64,000 nucleotides of DNA from Musa acuminata AAA Group. Lineage: Eukaryota; Streptophyta; Magnoliopsida; Zingiberales; Musaceae. Positions 1 to 13,268 of the stretch are shown here, in pieces. The position numbers and the translations under genes were made by a program. The stretch is from contig NC_088335.1 in assembly GCF_036884655.1 (NCBI RefSeq), positions 41,782,501 through 41,846,500 of the forward strand. The letters run 5' to 3'. The notes below the pieces were generated by a model. That model made no database searches. It was not told where the DNA came from and saw only the letters and a program-made list of their open reading frames with translations. Within the stretch, counting starts at the first letter, position 1, and each line of letters starts with the position of its first letter.

Positions 1-203
1 ATAGTCGAGATTTTTCGTGATAACAACCTCAGCAAAGATCTTTTGTGATAACAACCTTAACAACATAATAAGATATTAGAAAACTGTTAAGGAAAATCTT
101 TGAGGAAAATTCTCTCTTCAACATGTATACATATGAAGTATTGTGTATTGTTTCAAATACAATCAATCAATATAATTTTTTTCTTTCTATTTCATTTCTA
201 TCA
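1..203 (+). repeat. 3' part of the 5' LTR of the copia element
   Basis: AT-rich sequence directly upstream of the primer-binding site, ending in CA at 202-203 as LTRs do. The LTR start lies outside the window, so its length is unknown. Confidence 0.65.
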
Positions 204-215
204 TGGTATCAGAGC
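204..215 (+). other. Primer-binding site, tRNA-iMet type
   Basis: TGGTATCAGAGC, the usual plant copia primer site complementary to the 3' end of initiator tRNA-Met, follows directly on the LTR's terminal CA. Confidence 0.85.
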
Positions 216-329
216 TATCGTCGTGAAGGTCACTTTTAAACATCTCGAAGTAGACCCGTCTCCCCGCCGAACTCCACCGAATCTCGGCTCCTTCTCCTAC
301 TGTTCCTGTAGGGAACCATAGTATTTTCC

Positions 330-1287
330 CACATACAAACCTTGTCTCCATAAATGCAGTAACCCTCATTCCCTTCAAATTATCCAAAGGTGGCAACTAC
401 GCATCCTGGTATGCTCAATTCTCTAATCTACTATTTGGCTATGATCTTCTAGGCTATGTCGATGGCTCCCTTCGTTGTCCATCGGTGATGCTCAACATCC
501 CAGGCGCACCCAGTCCAGTACCAAATCCGGACCACAAATTATGGTTACGCTAGGATCATCTCATCCTTCAAGTTATTCAAGCCTCGGTCGCTGGATCCCT
601 CGCCCCACCACTGCTGCCAAAGCTTGGTGTAAGTTGTAAACCACCCTAGCCAATCGTTCCCGCACTCGCATGCTTAGTCTCCTGTCCGGTCTCATGACGA
701 TAAAACAAGAGGGAAGTACTATTGCTGATTATTTACATAACATAAGGATTATCATCGATAACTTGACCTTGATAGGTCATTCCCTCAGTGATGAAGAAGT
801 TACTATCCATATCCTCAACGGCCTAGGAGACGAATACAAGGAATTGACAGTAGCAATATGCGCACATGATTCGCTAGTGTCATTTGAAGAACTCTATGAT
901 AAGTTGACTGACTATGAGATATATCTCAAGCGTGAGGACAAGTTGCCAGGACCATCCATCATGGCTCAAGTCAGTCAAAAATCTATGAAGAAGAGCACCC
1001 GGTACAACAAATCTATCAACAAAGGTTTGGCTAGTATGCCTACACTTGTGGGCTCCAAACAAACCTCCCCTCCTCAACATTTCAATTACAACCATCAAAG
1101 CGGCTACTTCAATTATCCTCAACCTTGGCATCCTAATCAAATAAATCAACAACGAGTTATCTGCCAACTATGTGACAAAGTTGGCCACTCTGTAAAACTT
1201 TGTAGAACTCGACCCAAACTTCCTCCTCCGTCGCATTGGCCTCACGCAAATCTTACAGCTACTCCGACTACTAGTCATCAAAATTGA
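330..1287 (+). pseudogene. Copia gag remnant with CCHC zinc knuckle
   Basis: Translation from about 350 gives a gag N-terminus in a different frame from the longer open stretch that starts at ATG 670, so the 5' part carries a frameshift or stop. The 670-1287 part (205 residues) has the helical UBN2-type gag body, including the stretch LNGLGDEYKELT, and a zinc knuckle CQLCDKVGHSVKLC near its C-terminus. It ends at a TGA at 1285-1287 that separates it from the protease. In an intact element gag and pol would be one reading frame, so this stop is probably a mutation. Confidence 0.8.
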
Positions 1288-2690
1288 ATTGTGGACTCTG
1301 GCGCATCTCATCACATCACCTCTAATTTACAAAACTTGTCCATCCATAACAATTATGGCGGAAACGAAGACATCATCATCGGTGACGATAACGGACTCCC
1401 CATTACTCATACTGGTTCTACAATACTTAATTCACATGGCACTTCGTTTACGCTAGATGATGTTTTGTGTGCACCCCATATCAAACGAAACCTTATTTTT
1501 GTTTCTCAATTCTGCAAACAAAATCATACCTAAATTGAATTCTTTCCTAACTCCTTTCTTGTCAAGGTTTTGAGCATGGGGGCACCCTTGGTTCGAGGCT
1601 AGAGTAAAGACAATATTTACGAGTGGCCGTCAGTTCCACAAATCACCCAACCCACTGCCTACTCTTCGGTCGTAGCTCCAACTGATGTGTGGCATCGTCG
1701 TCTTGGTCATCCCTCAACTTTTATTCAGCAAAAATTACTTTCCCGTTATTCTCTTCCTACACTTACAGCCAATAACATCATAACTCATTGTGATGCTTGT
1801 TTAAGTAATAAAAGTCATAGACTTCCCTTTGGAAAATCCTTCATATCTTGCACTAAACCCCTTGAGGTTATTCACACTGATGTTTGGAGCCCCGCTCCAA
1901 TCACTTCCTTTGACAAATTTAGATTTTATGTTATTTTCGTAGACTACTTTACCAAATACATATGGTTATACCTCTTCACCATAAATCTGAAGTTTCCACA
2001 ATCTTTACCAACTTTCGAAGATTGGTCGAGAACTTCTTTCAGTCTAAAATTAAAACTGTTTACTCCGATGGTGGTGGTGAATATCAAGCCCTCACATCCT
2101 GCCTATCTACTTGTGGTATACAATACCTCAAGTCGCCTCCACACACTCCTCAACTCATCGGTTCTGCTGAATGCAAATATCGACATATAGTTGAAACTGG
2201 TCTCACACTTCTACACCAAGCCTCTATGCCACCAACTTTTTGGATTGCAGCATTTCAAGCTGTCGTCTACCTCATTAATCGTATACTTACTCCTATCCTT
2301 AAGTACAAGTCACTATTTGAAAAATTATTTCATAAATCCCCAAATCTTCAAAAACTCAAAGTGTTTGGATGTTTATGTTATCCATGGCTCCGTCCCTATG
2401 CCTCACATAAGTTAATATCAAAATCTAAACCTTGTATTTTCATTGGATACTCCCTGGACCATAATGCTTTTAGATGCTATGAACCCCGAAAAGTCTTTAC
2501 GTCTCGTCATGTTATTTTTATAGAGACTACCTTTTCGTTTTATAACCCTGAGTCTCCTGTTGTGCGACCTACTCTATCACATATACATCACTGGAGTACG
2601 CTATCAATCCTGTCAATTGAGTCTCCCATAATATCATTTAGTTCTTCTCCTAAGGATCCACACTCTCTCCTTCACCCGATGCAATAGGTC
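1288..2690 (+). pseudogene. Copia protease and integrase remnant
   Basis: The aspartic protease motif DSGASHH lies just after the gag stop. The integrase follows with its HHCC zinc-binding start (WHRRLGHPS near 1690, then HCDACLSNKS near 1790). The catalytic core is read in a second frame after about 1960 (YSDGGGEY near 2070; the usual PQ.NG stretch is degenerate near 2150-2170). A stop follows the protease at 1531-1533 and a frameshift lies near 1965. The GKQ-like linker and C-terminal region extend to about 2690. It cannot encode a working polyprotein as it stands. Confidence 0.8.
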
Positions 2691-2999
2691 CTCACCCCCC
2701 CTCCATTGTGCCTCTCCCTTCTTCACAATGTTCCCCTATGACTGAAGGTATTCTCTCGGAATTACATTCACTACCTTTATCCTCCTCTAGGACCAATGAC
2801 ACTGAAGTCTCTCAGCCTACCCTAATCTGTGCCCCTCCACAGCCTATACCTACAACACCCTCTATAGCCCTTGGACATCCAATAACAACATGCTCAAAAA
2901 GTTGTATCTTTAAACCACGACAAATCCTTGACCTGCATACCATCACAACATCCTCAACAAAGACCACTGAACCTACCACAATTACTTAAGCCCAAAAAT

Positions 3000-3860
3000 C
3001 CTCCATACTAGCGTAAAGCTATGTGTGAAGAATATGATGCACTCCTCCATAATTCTACATGGACCCTTGTACCCTCTAATCCCACACAAAACATCATCGG
3101 GTGTAAGTGGGTCTTTCGAATTAAGCGAAACCTAGATGGATCCGTTGCTAGATATAAAGCACATCTAGTGGCCAAAGGGTTTCATCAACGACCTGGTGTT
3201 GACTTTACAGAGACATTCAGCCCTGTTGTTAAACCCACAACAATCTGACTTATTCTGAGTTTGTCCATCTCAAAAGGTTGGCATTTACATCAACTCGACG
3301 TTAACAATGCTTTTCTACAAGGGACCCTAACTGACGATGTCTTCATGCAGCAACCTCCTGGCTTCATCCACCCTCAATATCCAAAGCATATTTGTAAACT
3401 ACAAAAAGCTATTTATGGACTTCGTTAGGCTCCAAGAGCTTGGTACACCGAACTTGGTTCGTTTTTTGTGTCACTTGGCTTCATCAACTCTAAGTCTGAT
3501 ACCTCCTTATTTTTTCGTCACCAAAGTGGCAATATATTATATCTTCTGGTATATGTGGATGATAGTATTGTCACAGGCAACAATCCTACAGAAATCAAGG
3601 CATTCCTGAACCATTTAGCAGATTGATTTTCCCTTAAAGATCTAAGAACCTTGAGCTATTTTTTGGGAGTGGAAGCAACATACACATCTTCCGGGCTTTT
3701 TCTATCATAACGAAAGTACATTCAAGATCTATTATCTAAAATGAACATGTAAGATGTAAAGGTAGTTACAACACCTCTGTCTACTGGCGAGTCACTCAAA
3801 CTATATGATGGAAGCCTTGCTACAGACCCAATTCAATACCGTCAAGTAGACCCTACCCTC
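3000..3860 (+). pseudogene. Copia reverse transcriptase remnant
   Basis: RT starts with the WTLVP and [15 protein letters not shown] blocks (3050-3150), then [20 protein letters not shown] to about 3230. A stop at 3246 (ACAATCTGA) and further stops and frameshifts follow. The catalytic box YVDD is still present near 3548-3562 (LVYVDDSIVTG). Sequence like the RT end and RNase H linker continues to about 3860, where similarity ends. Confidence 0.8.
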
Positions 3861-5430
3861 TCTATTACAATTCTATTCCTTGAGTGATGGTAGTAAGATA
3901 CTCGCAAGTAATACCTTTCATCTTTATAGGTTGCATTCACCTTGAATCTTTATAGGTTTAATTCTATCTAGAGACATATATGATTCTTCGAAGCATGAAC
4001 TATCCTCTTCACAAACATGCCTTGTAGGGTTTTGTCTTAGCTAGCACTCTGGACTGCGATTATATTACATCATGTTCATAAATTAATGAGTTGCGCTAAT
4101 GGTAGCTGCCCGTAGCAAGTTCTGATTTCGGCTAACGTAAGAGTTCGGGCGCTAAGAGAGTTTACCGGCGAGAAAGAAAACACAGAATGAAAGCTATCCT
4201 TTGAATTAGGAAGTTGTAGAGTGACTTCCACTTCTAGGTCCATCAAATGGAATTCCTCAGTGTTGCAGGGAAGAGGAAATCACGAAATCTAGATAAGAAC
4301 TGAGGTTTGTATAGAACTATGTAGAGAAGACACTCCTTCTCCCGCCACCCTACCCATATACAAAATGAGTGAGCTACTCGCACCAATGTTTTCGTCTTCC
4401 CCGGATTCGGATCCTGATACTGTAAATTCCATGAAAAGCCCTACTCCACGTACTCTCACTTAGAGCTATAGGTCGAGTTCCAGAAGATGGTACTGGTGCG
4501 CGGGCAGAGCAAGCAAGTTCAATGACAGGTTAAGGCGAAAGGAAGCCAACACCACCATTTTCAACTGACACTCGAACCTTAGCTTAGCCGATGAAACAAC
4601 AAATCATTCATTTCTAACTCCTGACTCTACACTTGTTGATCCGCTTTTAGCTTATCCTTCATCTGACTCTTTAAATGATCTTGTTCCTGCTGAAGATGTT
4701 TCTTCTGCTTCAAGACTTAGCGCAGAGGAGGTCAATTATTCATTAATACTGGAATTCTGACGTAAGAGTGGAGAATCGCTGGGTATTCCATCGCTGGAGA
4801 TTAAATACCTTTTGTTTCTTTCTTCTGTGTTTCATTCTTTATTAGTTGACTACGGTATAGTAGCAAGAGTGAGATGAGAGTCCGCCAAGCAACTAGGCAA
4901 GTCGACAAGTCCTCATTTTGGTGTGAAATAAGTGTGAGTTTTCATTCCTAAATGAGAGGCGGGTAAGATGGATTAATTTACTGCAAGAGAGGCGGGCGAG
5001 ATAGATTCAATTAATGTGTTTGCGAGAGGAGAAGCTATTTCAATCAAGATCCAGAGAAAGATATGATGAAAGAAAAGAGTAGGAACAGGCAACTACTACA
5101 ACTACTAGTTAGGAGTTTTGAGTTAATACATCCGGAGTGAGGAGTTTCAGATCCAATATGAGTTGACTTAGAGAGAGCTGAAGGTGCTTGTGTCTAAGGA
5201 CCTTTTTACCTAGCAGCCAAGAGAGTCCGTCTCTATTGTCCTCTACTACTTAGTTCAATTCTTTATTTGTTGGCAGTTGATCTACTCTTTGGACCACTAG
5301 CCGAATAAAGACGACTTGGGACCACACCTCGCCTCAAAGCTAGTACTCTCCTCTGCCCAGAACTCTTTACTATCTGATTGCCCGAACAATACTTGATGAA
5401 CCGACAACCAGACTTGTTCTTGGGCGAACA
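3861..5430. other. Gene-free stretch, possibly mitochondrial DNA insert
   Basis: There is no long open frame and no recognised gene. Base composition is more balanced than in the AT-rich neighbours. Short purine and pyrimidine runs, with text such as GCGCTAAGAGAGTTTACCGG, resemble plant mitochondrial intergenic DNA. This is an impression from texture, not an alignment. It could equally be a decayed part of the neighbouring retroelement. Confidence 0.35.
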
Positions 5431-5442
5431 AAACTACTTGAA

Positions 5443-5562
5443 GCTATATATGTACATATGTACATATATACATATATACATATGTACATATATACATATA
5501 TACATATATACATATATATATATATGTATATATGTACATATATACATATATGTATATATATG

Positions 5563-5611
<49 letters not shown>

Positions 5612-5857
5612 GTATATATGTATATATATATGTATATATGTATATATGTATGTATATATGTATATATATATATATGTATATATATGTATATATATATATG
5701 TATATATATGTATATATATATATATGTATATATATGTATATATATATATATGTATATATATGTATATATATATATGTATATATATGTATATATATATATA
5801 TGTATATATATGTACATATATATATACATATATATATATATATGTATATATATGTAC

Positions 5858-5889
<32 letters not shown>

Positions 5890-6095
5890 GTATGTATGTA
5901 TGTATATATATATATATATAAATATGTATATATGTATACATATATATATATATATATGTATATATGTATATATGTATATATGCATGATGTATACATATAC
6001 ATATATATATACATATACATATATATATATACATATATACATACATGTATATATATATATTTATATATATGTATGTATATACATAAATGTATATA
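5443..6095. repeat. Long ATGT/TA microsatellite
   Basis: About 650 bp made almost entirely of TATATG/ATGTAT and TA units, with ATAC units on the complementary strand. All six frames are open for hundreds of bases because the repeat lacks stop codons; the resulting Tyr/Ile-rich translations are not genes. Confidence 0.97.
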
Positions 6096-6353
6096 TAGAA
6101 CTTTAAGAACTTGACAAATTGTTAAAACGAAACGAAAAAAAAATCACACTGAACTTAAAAGGCAAAATTAAAATAAAATAATAAGACAATCTTGAATAAA
6201 CATGAAAAAAAATCATAGAATATGAGCTCTTTGATTCGTACAATTAATGAACATTCTTCGGTACAATCACACCGATAAAGAAAAGGTCAACAGATATAGG
6301 GATACGCGTACACATCATTTAACGCCATCAGCGCAGTAAATATGGAAGGTCAA

Positions 6354-8635
6354 CTAAAAGCTTGCGTCCTCGGTGGTAGGCCGCCTCAAGAAATAAAGCA
6401 AGCTATTAGAGAGAACCTACAGAGGACATGCACATCAATGCATCTGGTGGGGATACACTAAAATGACCCAACAAAATCAACAACCATGAAAAGTAAGCAT
6501 AAACCGTGATTAGGCAGTCATTTGTCTGCAAGGTGTGTCTAGATAAATACATAATCAGAAAATTGTACCTGTTGCAAAGCCTTCATGATTGGTTCATTCC
6601 TATAGCTGACGTGGAATTTTGCTTTGGCCAACAGTCCCTGTATGCAGCCAGAGTTCAATTTGAGAGATCCATTACATGTAACGAACATGAACCCCACATG
6701 AACAGATTTTTTACCTCCGTGTCAAACTCTCGAGACTGAACTGTTATATTTATGTCAGTGATGATCTTAACAAGATCGACTAGCAATCCCGGGCGGTCTG
6801 CTGTTTCTACCACAAGTAAGCTGGAGAAAAGTTCATGTTGTGTAAGCTGAGAAGCAAGGAGTCGTCATGACTAAGAGGACAGAGTATTCATGGTACCATG
6901 GATTCACTGGTCTTTAGTATTCAGAGAACAATTTAGAGTCACGGAAAAGATAATAGTAATAGCATCTACAATAAACATGCTTTCTTTCTCATCCCCGTAA
7001 CACGAGTCCGCACCTTTACTCCGGTGACGAAAAGTTTGAAATTAATCCTAACATACATACCTTCTGTCAGGTCCATCATCATAAATATTTATACGAGTTG
7101 CAATATCAATGTCAACCTGAAACATAGGAATGAGGATGACAATCATTTTCATCAGCTTCAACAACAAATTAAAGAGGTTGAGACAACCAAGAACAAATAT
7201 CCATCCTCGTTTTATTTGTTTTACAAACATATACTATCCACAACATAGACCAGATAAATCTATCTTAACCTCTCTCTGAATGAATCGGCCACAATTATTG
7301 AACAATTGTTCATAGCTGATTGAGTTACACAGAGGGTCCATGTGCCCGTGCCATTGGATTTGGAATGGCTCAAACTGGACAAAAGTTTTTTAAGCAATCC
7401 TCGAGAAGGGAAGAAGGAAAAGAACTAGAGGCACAATTTGTAATATCAGGAGGCCCAAAACAGGACCAAAGCAGGATGATAAAATAGCAAGTACAACAAC
7501 AAGCCATAATGATCAAATAGAAGTCCATGATGAAAACCAAGAATCAGTTGAATGGGGCAAACATTTTTTGAAATGAAGAGGTATAACCCAAGCAAGTATA
7601 TCATTAGGGCTGCATTTTTTTAACGAAAGCTAGACATTCTCAGTAGGGCATTTCGCAATTTGGTCCTAACTATATTTCCGTACAAGTGGTAGGCACACCG
7701 CAGAATATATTGTCAGGTCATCTTTAAACCACATATGAGGTGCAATCAGGATAGATCTGATGACAGACTGCAGATTATGCATGTGCAGATAAAAGAAATT
7801 TTCCTTCAGATTATCTTTATGCAAGAATTAAGGATGGAATGAACCTAATATTGGTTTTAAAAAAATGGTAGAAGGACGAAACTCATATTCCCTGGTTCAT
7901 GTGAAATTCCATTCTGTTAAAAGCACATAGATATTCTTGATGTTTCATAGGCCCTTCTCAGATGAAAAAATGACAAGACTGAAGTACCTTCTGCTCGGGT
8001 GGTTCCACTCCAAAAGTTGCTCCCATAGCCAATTGGCTGCTAGATTCCTGTCAGTGACTCAAAGTATCAACAACAGAATCAAATCGGAAAGTTCTTTTCA
8101 GCAAGTTTCACCAAAGTTATCCATGGGAGAAAAACACTCCACAAAACTCTAATCAGGATAATTAGAATTACCGGGTGATATTGGAGCATATTATTGATAA
8201 TTGTCAAACGTATTGTTTCTAGCAATTCTGGGTCCTCAATTTTACGGCCAGTAGACCTACAAATAATTCCCCTAGCTATTGTCAGCATTTATTGTTCTAC
8301 AAAAGATTCTGTGACAAGCAAATTTATCAGTGATATGCAAGGAATAACAGTCAAACTTTATACACAAAGCTGCGGCAGTTTGATAAACTATTCTAATTTA
8401 AGCCCGACAGAAAAATCTTATAATACTAACCTTTTGGATAATAAGATAAGAGAGAGTTCACCTGTTAGTTATTGCAAACTTATTGTGCTTCCCAGAAGAA
8501 TCCATGTACACATTAGCCTTGACAACATGTAGTCCTAGGTTCTTCAGGGAATTCATCTTCCAAATACAAAAATAGAAATTTGTCAGAAAAAAGCAATTAT
8601 AATCCAGAAGACCAACAGATGTACCCCCAGCCCCA

Positions 8636-8704
<69 letters not shown>

Positions 8705-9674
8705 AACACTAGTCAATACAGTGTCAAGAAGAGCTCCAAGACGATCACCAAAGGTTATCTCAACAATAGTTGCATCTGGACTCGAGTCCTGGTCAATTAT
8801 GACTTTGGGGGTAGGAATTGCATCAGTCTCATTAGAACTCCCATCCTGTCACAGCAAAGTACAGAAAATAAGGATGCATTTCCAGATAAATGCCCTGAAC
8901 AGGTGATTCAATACCTCAACAGCAGTTGGGTATGCAGCTCTAGGGGTGCGTACGGCTACATAAGATGGCAGTCTGACAATATTCCACAATAAAAGATCAG
9001 AGGAAAACAATCACACGTGCAAGAACAAGTATTCAATTCAGAAGTTTAGCCTTCTTCTCCTTTTATGGCGTTTCTTATATCCTTCATGTGCACATACTCC
9101 AAACCGATCGTTATTGGGCTTATCGATTATCAAGTATAGAACAACAAATCAACATAACATTTCATTAGCATAAAAGCCCTCGACTGATCCATTCAAATCT
9201 CCCAGATCAACCCAAATCTTCCAAATCCACCGGTATTATTATGTGCCTCTTTTGCTGAGCATGTCATGGAGGTTAACTCAAACATCTCACCGGATCATCC
9301 AACAAGTTATGACGTAAGAAATATATATGGCACATATAATGAACAATGAATTACACACTAACCGCCCAAAAATACTCATTTTGACATCAAATTAGAAAAC
9401 GAGGGGGTGAAGACTGCACAAATTGCAGCAAAGATTCAAAACAAAAGCTAAATATCGCATCATATTCCCAGAAATAATCCCCAAATCAAAACAGATACCA
9501 TATGAAGCAAGAACCACAAGGGAAATAAGAGCAAAACCTGGCCTTTAAAGGTTTGGAAACCCCAGATCCGAGGCCACGAAGCGAGTAGCACCGCAGCGAC
9601 GGCAAGCCGGACCCTCCCCGCTTCGCACCAGCGCTCGACCAGAGGCTCCCCGAAGCCGCTGCAAGCGCTTCCAT
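6354..9674 (-). CDS. ACR12: ACT domain-containing protein ACR12-like, chloroplast
   Basis: Ten exons, all with GT/AG borders and consistent phase: 9674-9538, 8972-8915, 8845-8720, 8556-8462, 8256-8172, 8047-7988, 7116-7061, 6820-6715, 6637-6569 and 6416-6354, giving 284 residues. Residues 1 to about 50 are Ser/Arg/Ala-rich and look like a plastid transit peptide. A first ACT domain begins near [18 protein letters not shown] and a second near [19 protein letters not shown]. The protein ends [13 protein letters not shown]11/ACR12 proteins are plant ACT-repeat proteins of plastids that probably sense amino acids and have no catalytic domain; ACR11 is known to activate Fd-GOGAT, while the role of ACR12 is less clear. 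The start at 9674 is chosen because its frame joins exon 2; the ATG at 9739 is in another frame. The gene looks intact. Confidence 0.9.
8638..8702. repeat. Compound (CA)n(GA)n microsatellite in an ACR12 intron
   Basis: About 17 CA units followed by about 15 GA units, lying in the intron between ACR12 exons 3 and 4, 18 bases from the exon 3 donor. Confidence 0.95.
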
Positions 9675-10863
9675 GCTTCTTGCTTGGATGGAGAGGAAGA
9701 GATGGAGCAGGATGGAAGAAGAACCCTAGTTTTGGTCAAGTGATCGCCTCTTCCGGTCCTTACTAGGGCGGCGGCGGCAGCGAAAGCAGCATTTGTTGGT
9801 GGGGGGTGGGGGTGGGTGGGGGGTTTGAGGAGCCGTGCCTCGGCCTGTCATCCAATACAACCTGTCATTGTGTCTAAAATGATGAATACAAGCGGTACGC
9901 ATTGAATTAAGTAAATAATTAAAATGAAAAATGACAAATGACAAATGAAATAAAAGGGTCTTTACCAATAAAACCAAACGAATTTCCCGAAAACCCTTTT
10001 TTTCAAAAGTATTTTTTTATATTTCCCAGCGAGGCTCGTATTTGACATAATTTCTGAAGTGTCCTCTTGACAGGATAGTTAAATGATACTTGGTTACACC
10101 CATATAATATTCGATGCATAAGGATTAGGATGAGTTTTCAGAAAAATACTATATTTTTTAGTATTTTCTAATTGATATCTTCTATTTTATTTTTTTTAAC
10201 AGTGTACCTCTTAATTTCAAAAAAATAATCTAAATTATTCAAAGACTTCGTCTGTAATAATGTTTTGACCATCATAACAAAAAAATTATGAAGCCTATTT
10301 GAAAACATCATAAACCATCTAAATAAATTTTTTAACTTTAAACAACTAATTATAACCCTTAAAATATGATATTATAATGATATGTGTGAACAATGATAAC
10401 AAAAAAAAAAGACATGATATGATAATATCGCTCATAGTATTTTTTAATAATGTTTATAATATTTTTAGTATATCAATAAAATACTATAAGCAAATGAAAT
10501 AAAAATAATATAATAATTGAAACAAATAATAAATAAATAAATAATTTTAGAAAAAACTTTTAAGAGATATTTTAGATTTTTTAATTAAAATATTATTTGG
10601 AAATAACAGAAGATATTTTTTTGACAAATATTTAAAATATAAATATTTTCTAAGGAAATCGTCCTTAGATTTACACTATTACTTATAGCGCTTTTTATTA
10701 TACTTATATAGTATTTTTGACGCCTTTAATAAAGTACTATAAGTCATTGAGATAAATAGACTTATAAAATTCATCTGATATATAAAAATATAATTTTAAA
10801 TAATTATCTTTTTAGTTTAGGAGTATATAATTTAAAATAATTATATGGTTGTTTGGGAATATA
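9675..10863. other. ACR12 upstream region and AT-rich intergenic DNA
   Basis: 9675-9830 is GC-rich and contains a G-run (9798-9822), consistent with the 5' UTR and core promoter of ACR12 on the minus strand. From about 9980 the sequence is strongly AT-rich, without coding potential or a recognisable repeat, up to the LTR of the next element. Confidence 0.6.
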
Positions 10864-11604
10864 ACGTTGGGCTCACAGCCTAGCCCACTTTAGCCTTACC
10901 CATTTCTCATTTTAACCTAAAATTCTAATCCTTTTAACTAAGAGTTCGGGCAATTAAGGAAGAAAAAAAAGGAGGTATCATGGCTGTAATGGTTGTGAAA
11001 AAAAGAAAAGCAATAGTAGTAGGAAAGGATAAAAAAATAAGAGAAGGAAAGGAAAGGAGATAGTGGCAACATAGAGAGATTGTTTCTAATCATCCATATA
11101 GTGTTCTCGTCTCAGGTTAGATCAAATCTACAGTAGATCTTATTGTGATTATTTAGGAAAATTTTAGATATTATGCACAGTGACATAACTCTTATATCTT
11201 AATTATTCTCTTATGATTTTTGCTTGGGTTTTGGGCAAGGAACTCTGAGATTTGTATATTCATTATTCTTACAGTGGATTTTCTCTAGTTTGTCCTATGG
11301 TTTTTACTCATCAAGTTGGAGGGATTTTTTACGTAAATCTTGATGTCCTATTTGATTATGATTTCTGTTTAATTTTGATGTATTATGGTCAGCTTGTATT
11401 TATTCATATACAACATCCTTTTGTTTATCTCATCGTATAAATAATTAAATATATAAATAGTATACAATATTCTATTGATCTAAATCGGTGGATCAATTCA
11501 AAATTATGTGTGAGTTGTTATTGTGTGTTGTTAAGGATATTATAGGAAATATGACTAAAAAAGTTTTTTCTAAGAAATTCACTATAAAATTTATATTTTA
11601 TGTT
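10864..11604 (+). repeat. 5' LTR of the old copia element
   Basis: Matches 16640-17366 along its length, for example ACTAAGAGTT near 10938 and GGATATTATAGGAAATATGAC near 11534. The left border is approximate: the expected TG is mutated. No canonical primer-binding site is seen just after it. Confidence 0.75.
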
Positions 11605-11639
11605 TGGAAAATTTAGGGTTTTTATTTTCTATTCTTCCG

Positions 11640-13268
11640 TTGTGGATATGATGTCACCCCCAAACTTCCCTACAAAATTTAATTTTAATTGGAAGATTAG
11701 ATGATAAAGACTATGATAGCATATTTCACAAAGGGTTATAGAAGCTCAATAAGGATTCTCTTATTATGGCTAGTGAGAAGAAATGTCATACTTTGTACAG
11801 GTTGTAAGCTAAAGCTTATGATGAATAGTTAAATGTTATAAAAAAAGACTTCAGCATAGAGTTATGATATAGGCGATTGAAACACATGAGCGAGAATGAG
11901 CTACAAGCTCTTTCCAAGAGAAAAGTATTACCGGACCTTAAAGGTACATGTTTGAACTCTTGTATTGATTATTTGGCTGGTAAATAACATAAAATTTTAT
12001 TTGCTAGTATTGCTTTATCTATAAAAATATATGTCTTAAACCGTGTTTATATATATGTATGTAGTCATTTAAGGATAAAACTCTTGGTGGATCTATTAAT
12101 GTTTCTAGTATCAGTTGTACACTTTATTTTATCACTTTTATATATGACTTTTCTATGAAAGTTTGGACTTATGCTATGAAGACCAAAAATTATGTTATTA
12201 ATATTTTCAAATAGTTCATGCTAGAGTTGAAAGAGAGACAAAAAGATAATTGAAATGCATAAGATCAGATAATGAAGATGAGTATATATAATTGTTTAAT
12301 GATTATTATAAGATGACAGTTCTTGATACACCTCAGCATAATGCAATTACTGAGAGGATAAATCGCGCTATAATGAAAAATATAAGATGTATGCTTTCAC
12401 AAGCTAAGCTACCCAAAAAGTTTTAGGATGAGGCTTTGAGGACTGCATTTGATGTGATCAACTTATCACCATGTACAACCCTAGATGGTGATATTGCAGA
12501 GCATGTATAGTAAACGAAAGATGTTTCCTATATGCATTTGAAAGTGTTTAATTGTTGTGCATTTGTACACGTTCCAAATACTGAGAGGTCCAAGTTCAAT
12601 GATAAGACTAAAGAATTTATTTTTCTTAGCTACTCACATGATCAATTTGGTTATAGGCTTTGAGATCCAGAAAAGCATAAGGTGTTTAGAAACAAAGATG
12701 TGGTCTTCGAGGATCAAACCCTTGAGGATTTGAAGAAGGAGGCACCAACCAATACTTCTACAGAAAGATTAGTAGATTGTGACCCAATTACTCCTCTAAT
12801 ACATCATGGTGATAGGGGAAATGTATAGGAAGATGGTGTAGAGTCCGATGTTGATCTGCCTATAGGACATGTTGAGCATGAAGTTGGGGTGCAACTTCCC
12901 GCAGAACTTTAGTTAAGAAGATCTTTTAGATAACGTTAACCTTCTAGAAGATACTCTACATATGAGTATGTGATGTTGAAAGTGAGCAGAAAAAAAAGTG
13001 ATTAGTTGCTATGTAGAAAGAGATGGATGCTCTACAAAAGAATAACACTTATGATTTGGTGCAACTATTAAAGGAAATGAAAGCCTTGAAGAACAAGTGG
13101 GTTTTCAGGTCGAAGACTCAAGAACATTGTTCTCAACCAAAGTATAAAGCTAGATTGGTTGTGAAAGACTTTGGTCAAAGGAAAGGTATTGATTTTGAAG
13201 AGATTTTTTCTCCTGTTGTTAAAATATCTTCTATTCATATTGCTCTTGGTATTGCTACTAGTCTAGAC
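11640..13268 (+). pseudogene. Copia gag, integrase and RT start, decayed
   Basis: Short gag-like stretches lie at 11670-12000. Integrase follows at about 12150-12700, with a TPQHN-type block near 12330-12345, RAIMKNIRCMLSQAKLP near 12366-12416, and the usual VFRNKDVVFED end near 12687-12715. RT begins about 13021 with WVFRSKTQ, then RLVVKDFGQRKGIDFEEIFSP, and is cut at 13268 by the inserted LTR. Many stops are present. Confidence 0.8.
13264..13268. other. Left target-site duplication TAGAC
   Basis: TAGAC immediately precedes the solo LTR and is repeated at 15361-15365. Five bases is the normal copia target duplication. Confidence 0.9.

Larger units (their letters stand above)
1..3860 (+). 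mobile_element. Decayed Ty1/copia retrotransposon (Ale/Retrofit-like), 3' end missing
   Basis: The stretch reads, in copia order, LTR end, tRNA-Met primer site, gag, protease, integrase and reverse transcriptase on the plus strand. Several stops and frameshifts break the polyprotein. The order integrase before RT defines Ty1/copia; integrase motifs around 2090-2280 resemble the Ale/Retrofit lineage (inference). Similarity to RT fades near 3.86 kb and no 3' LTR is visible, so the copy is truncated or rearranged there. The left LTR runs off the window. Confidence 0.85.

Noticed and set aside
5370..6114. Several open frames of 130-240 codons rich in Tyr and Ile on both strands
   Set aside because: They are translations of the ATGT/TA microsatellite, which contains no stop codon in these frames.
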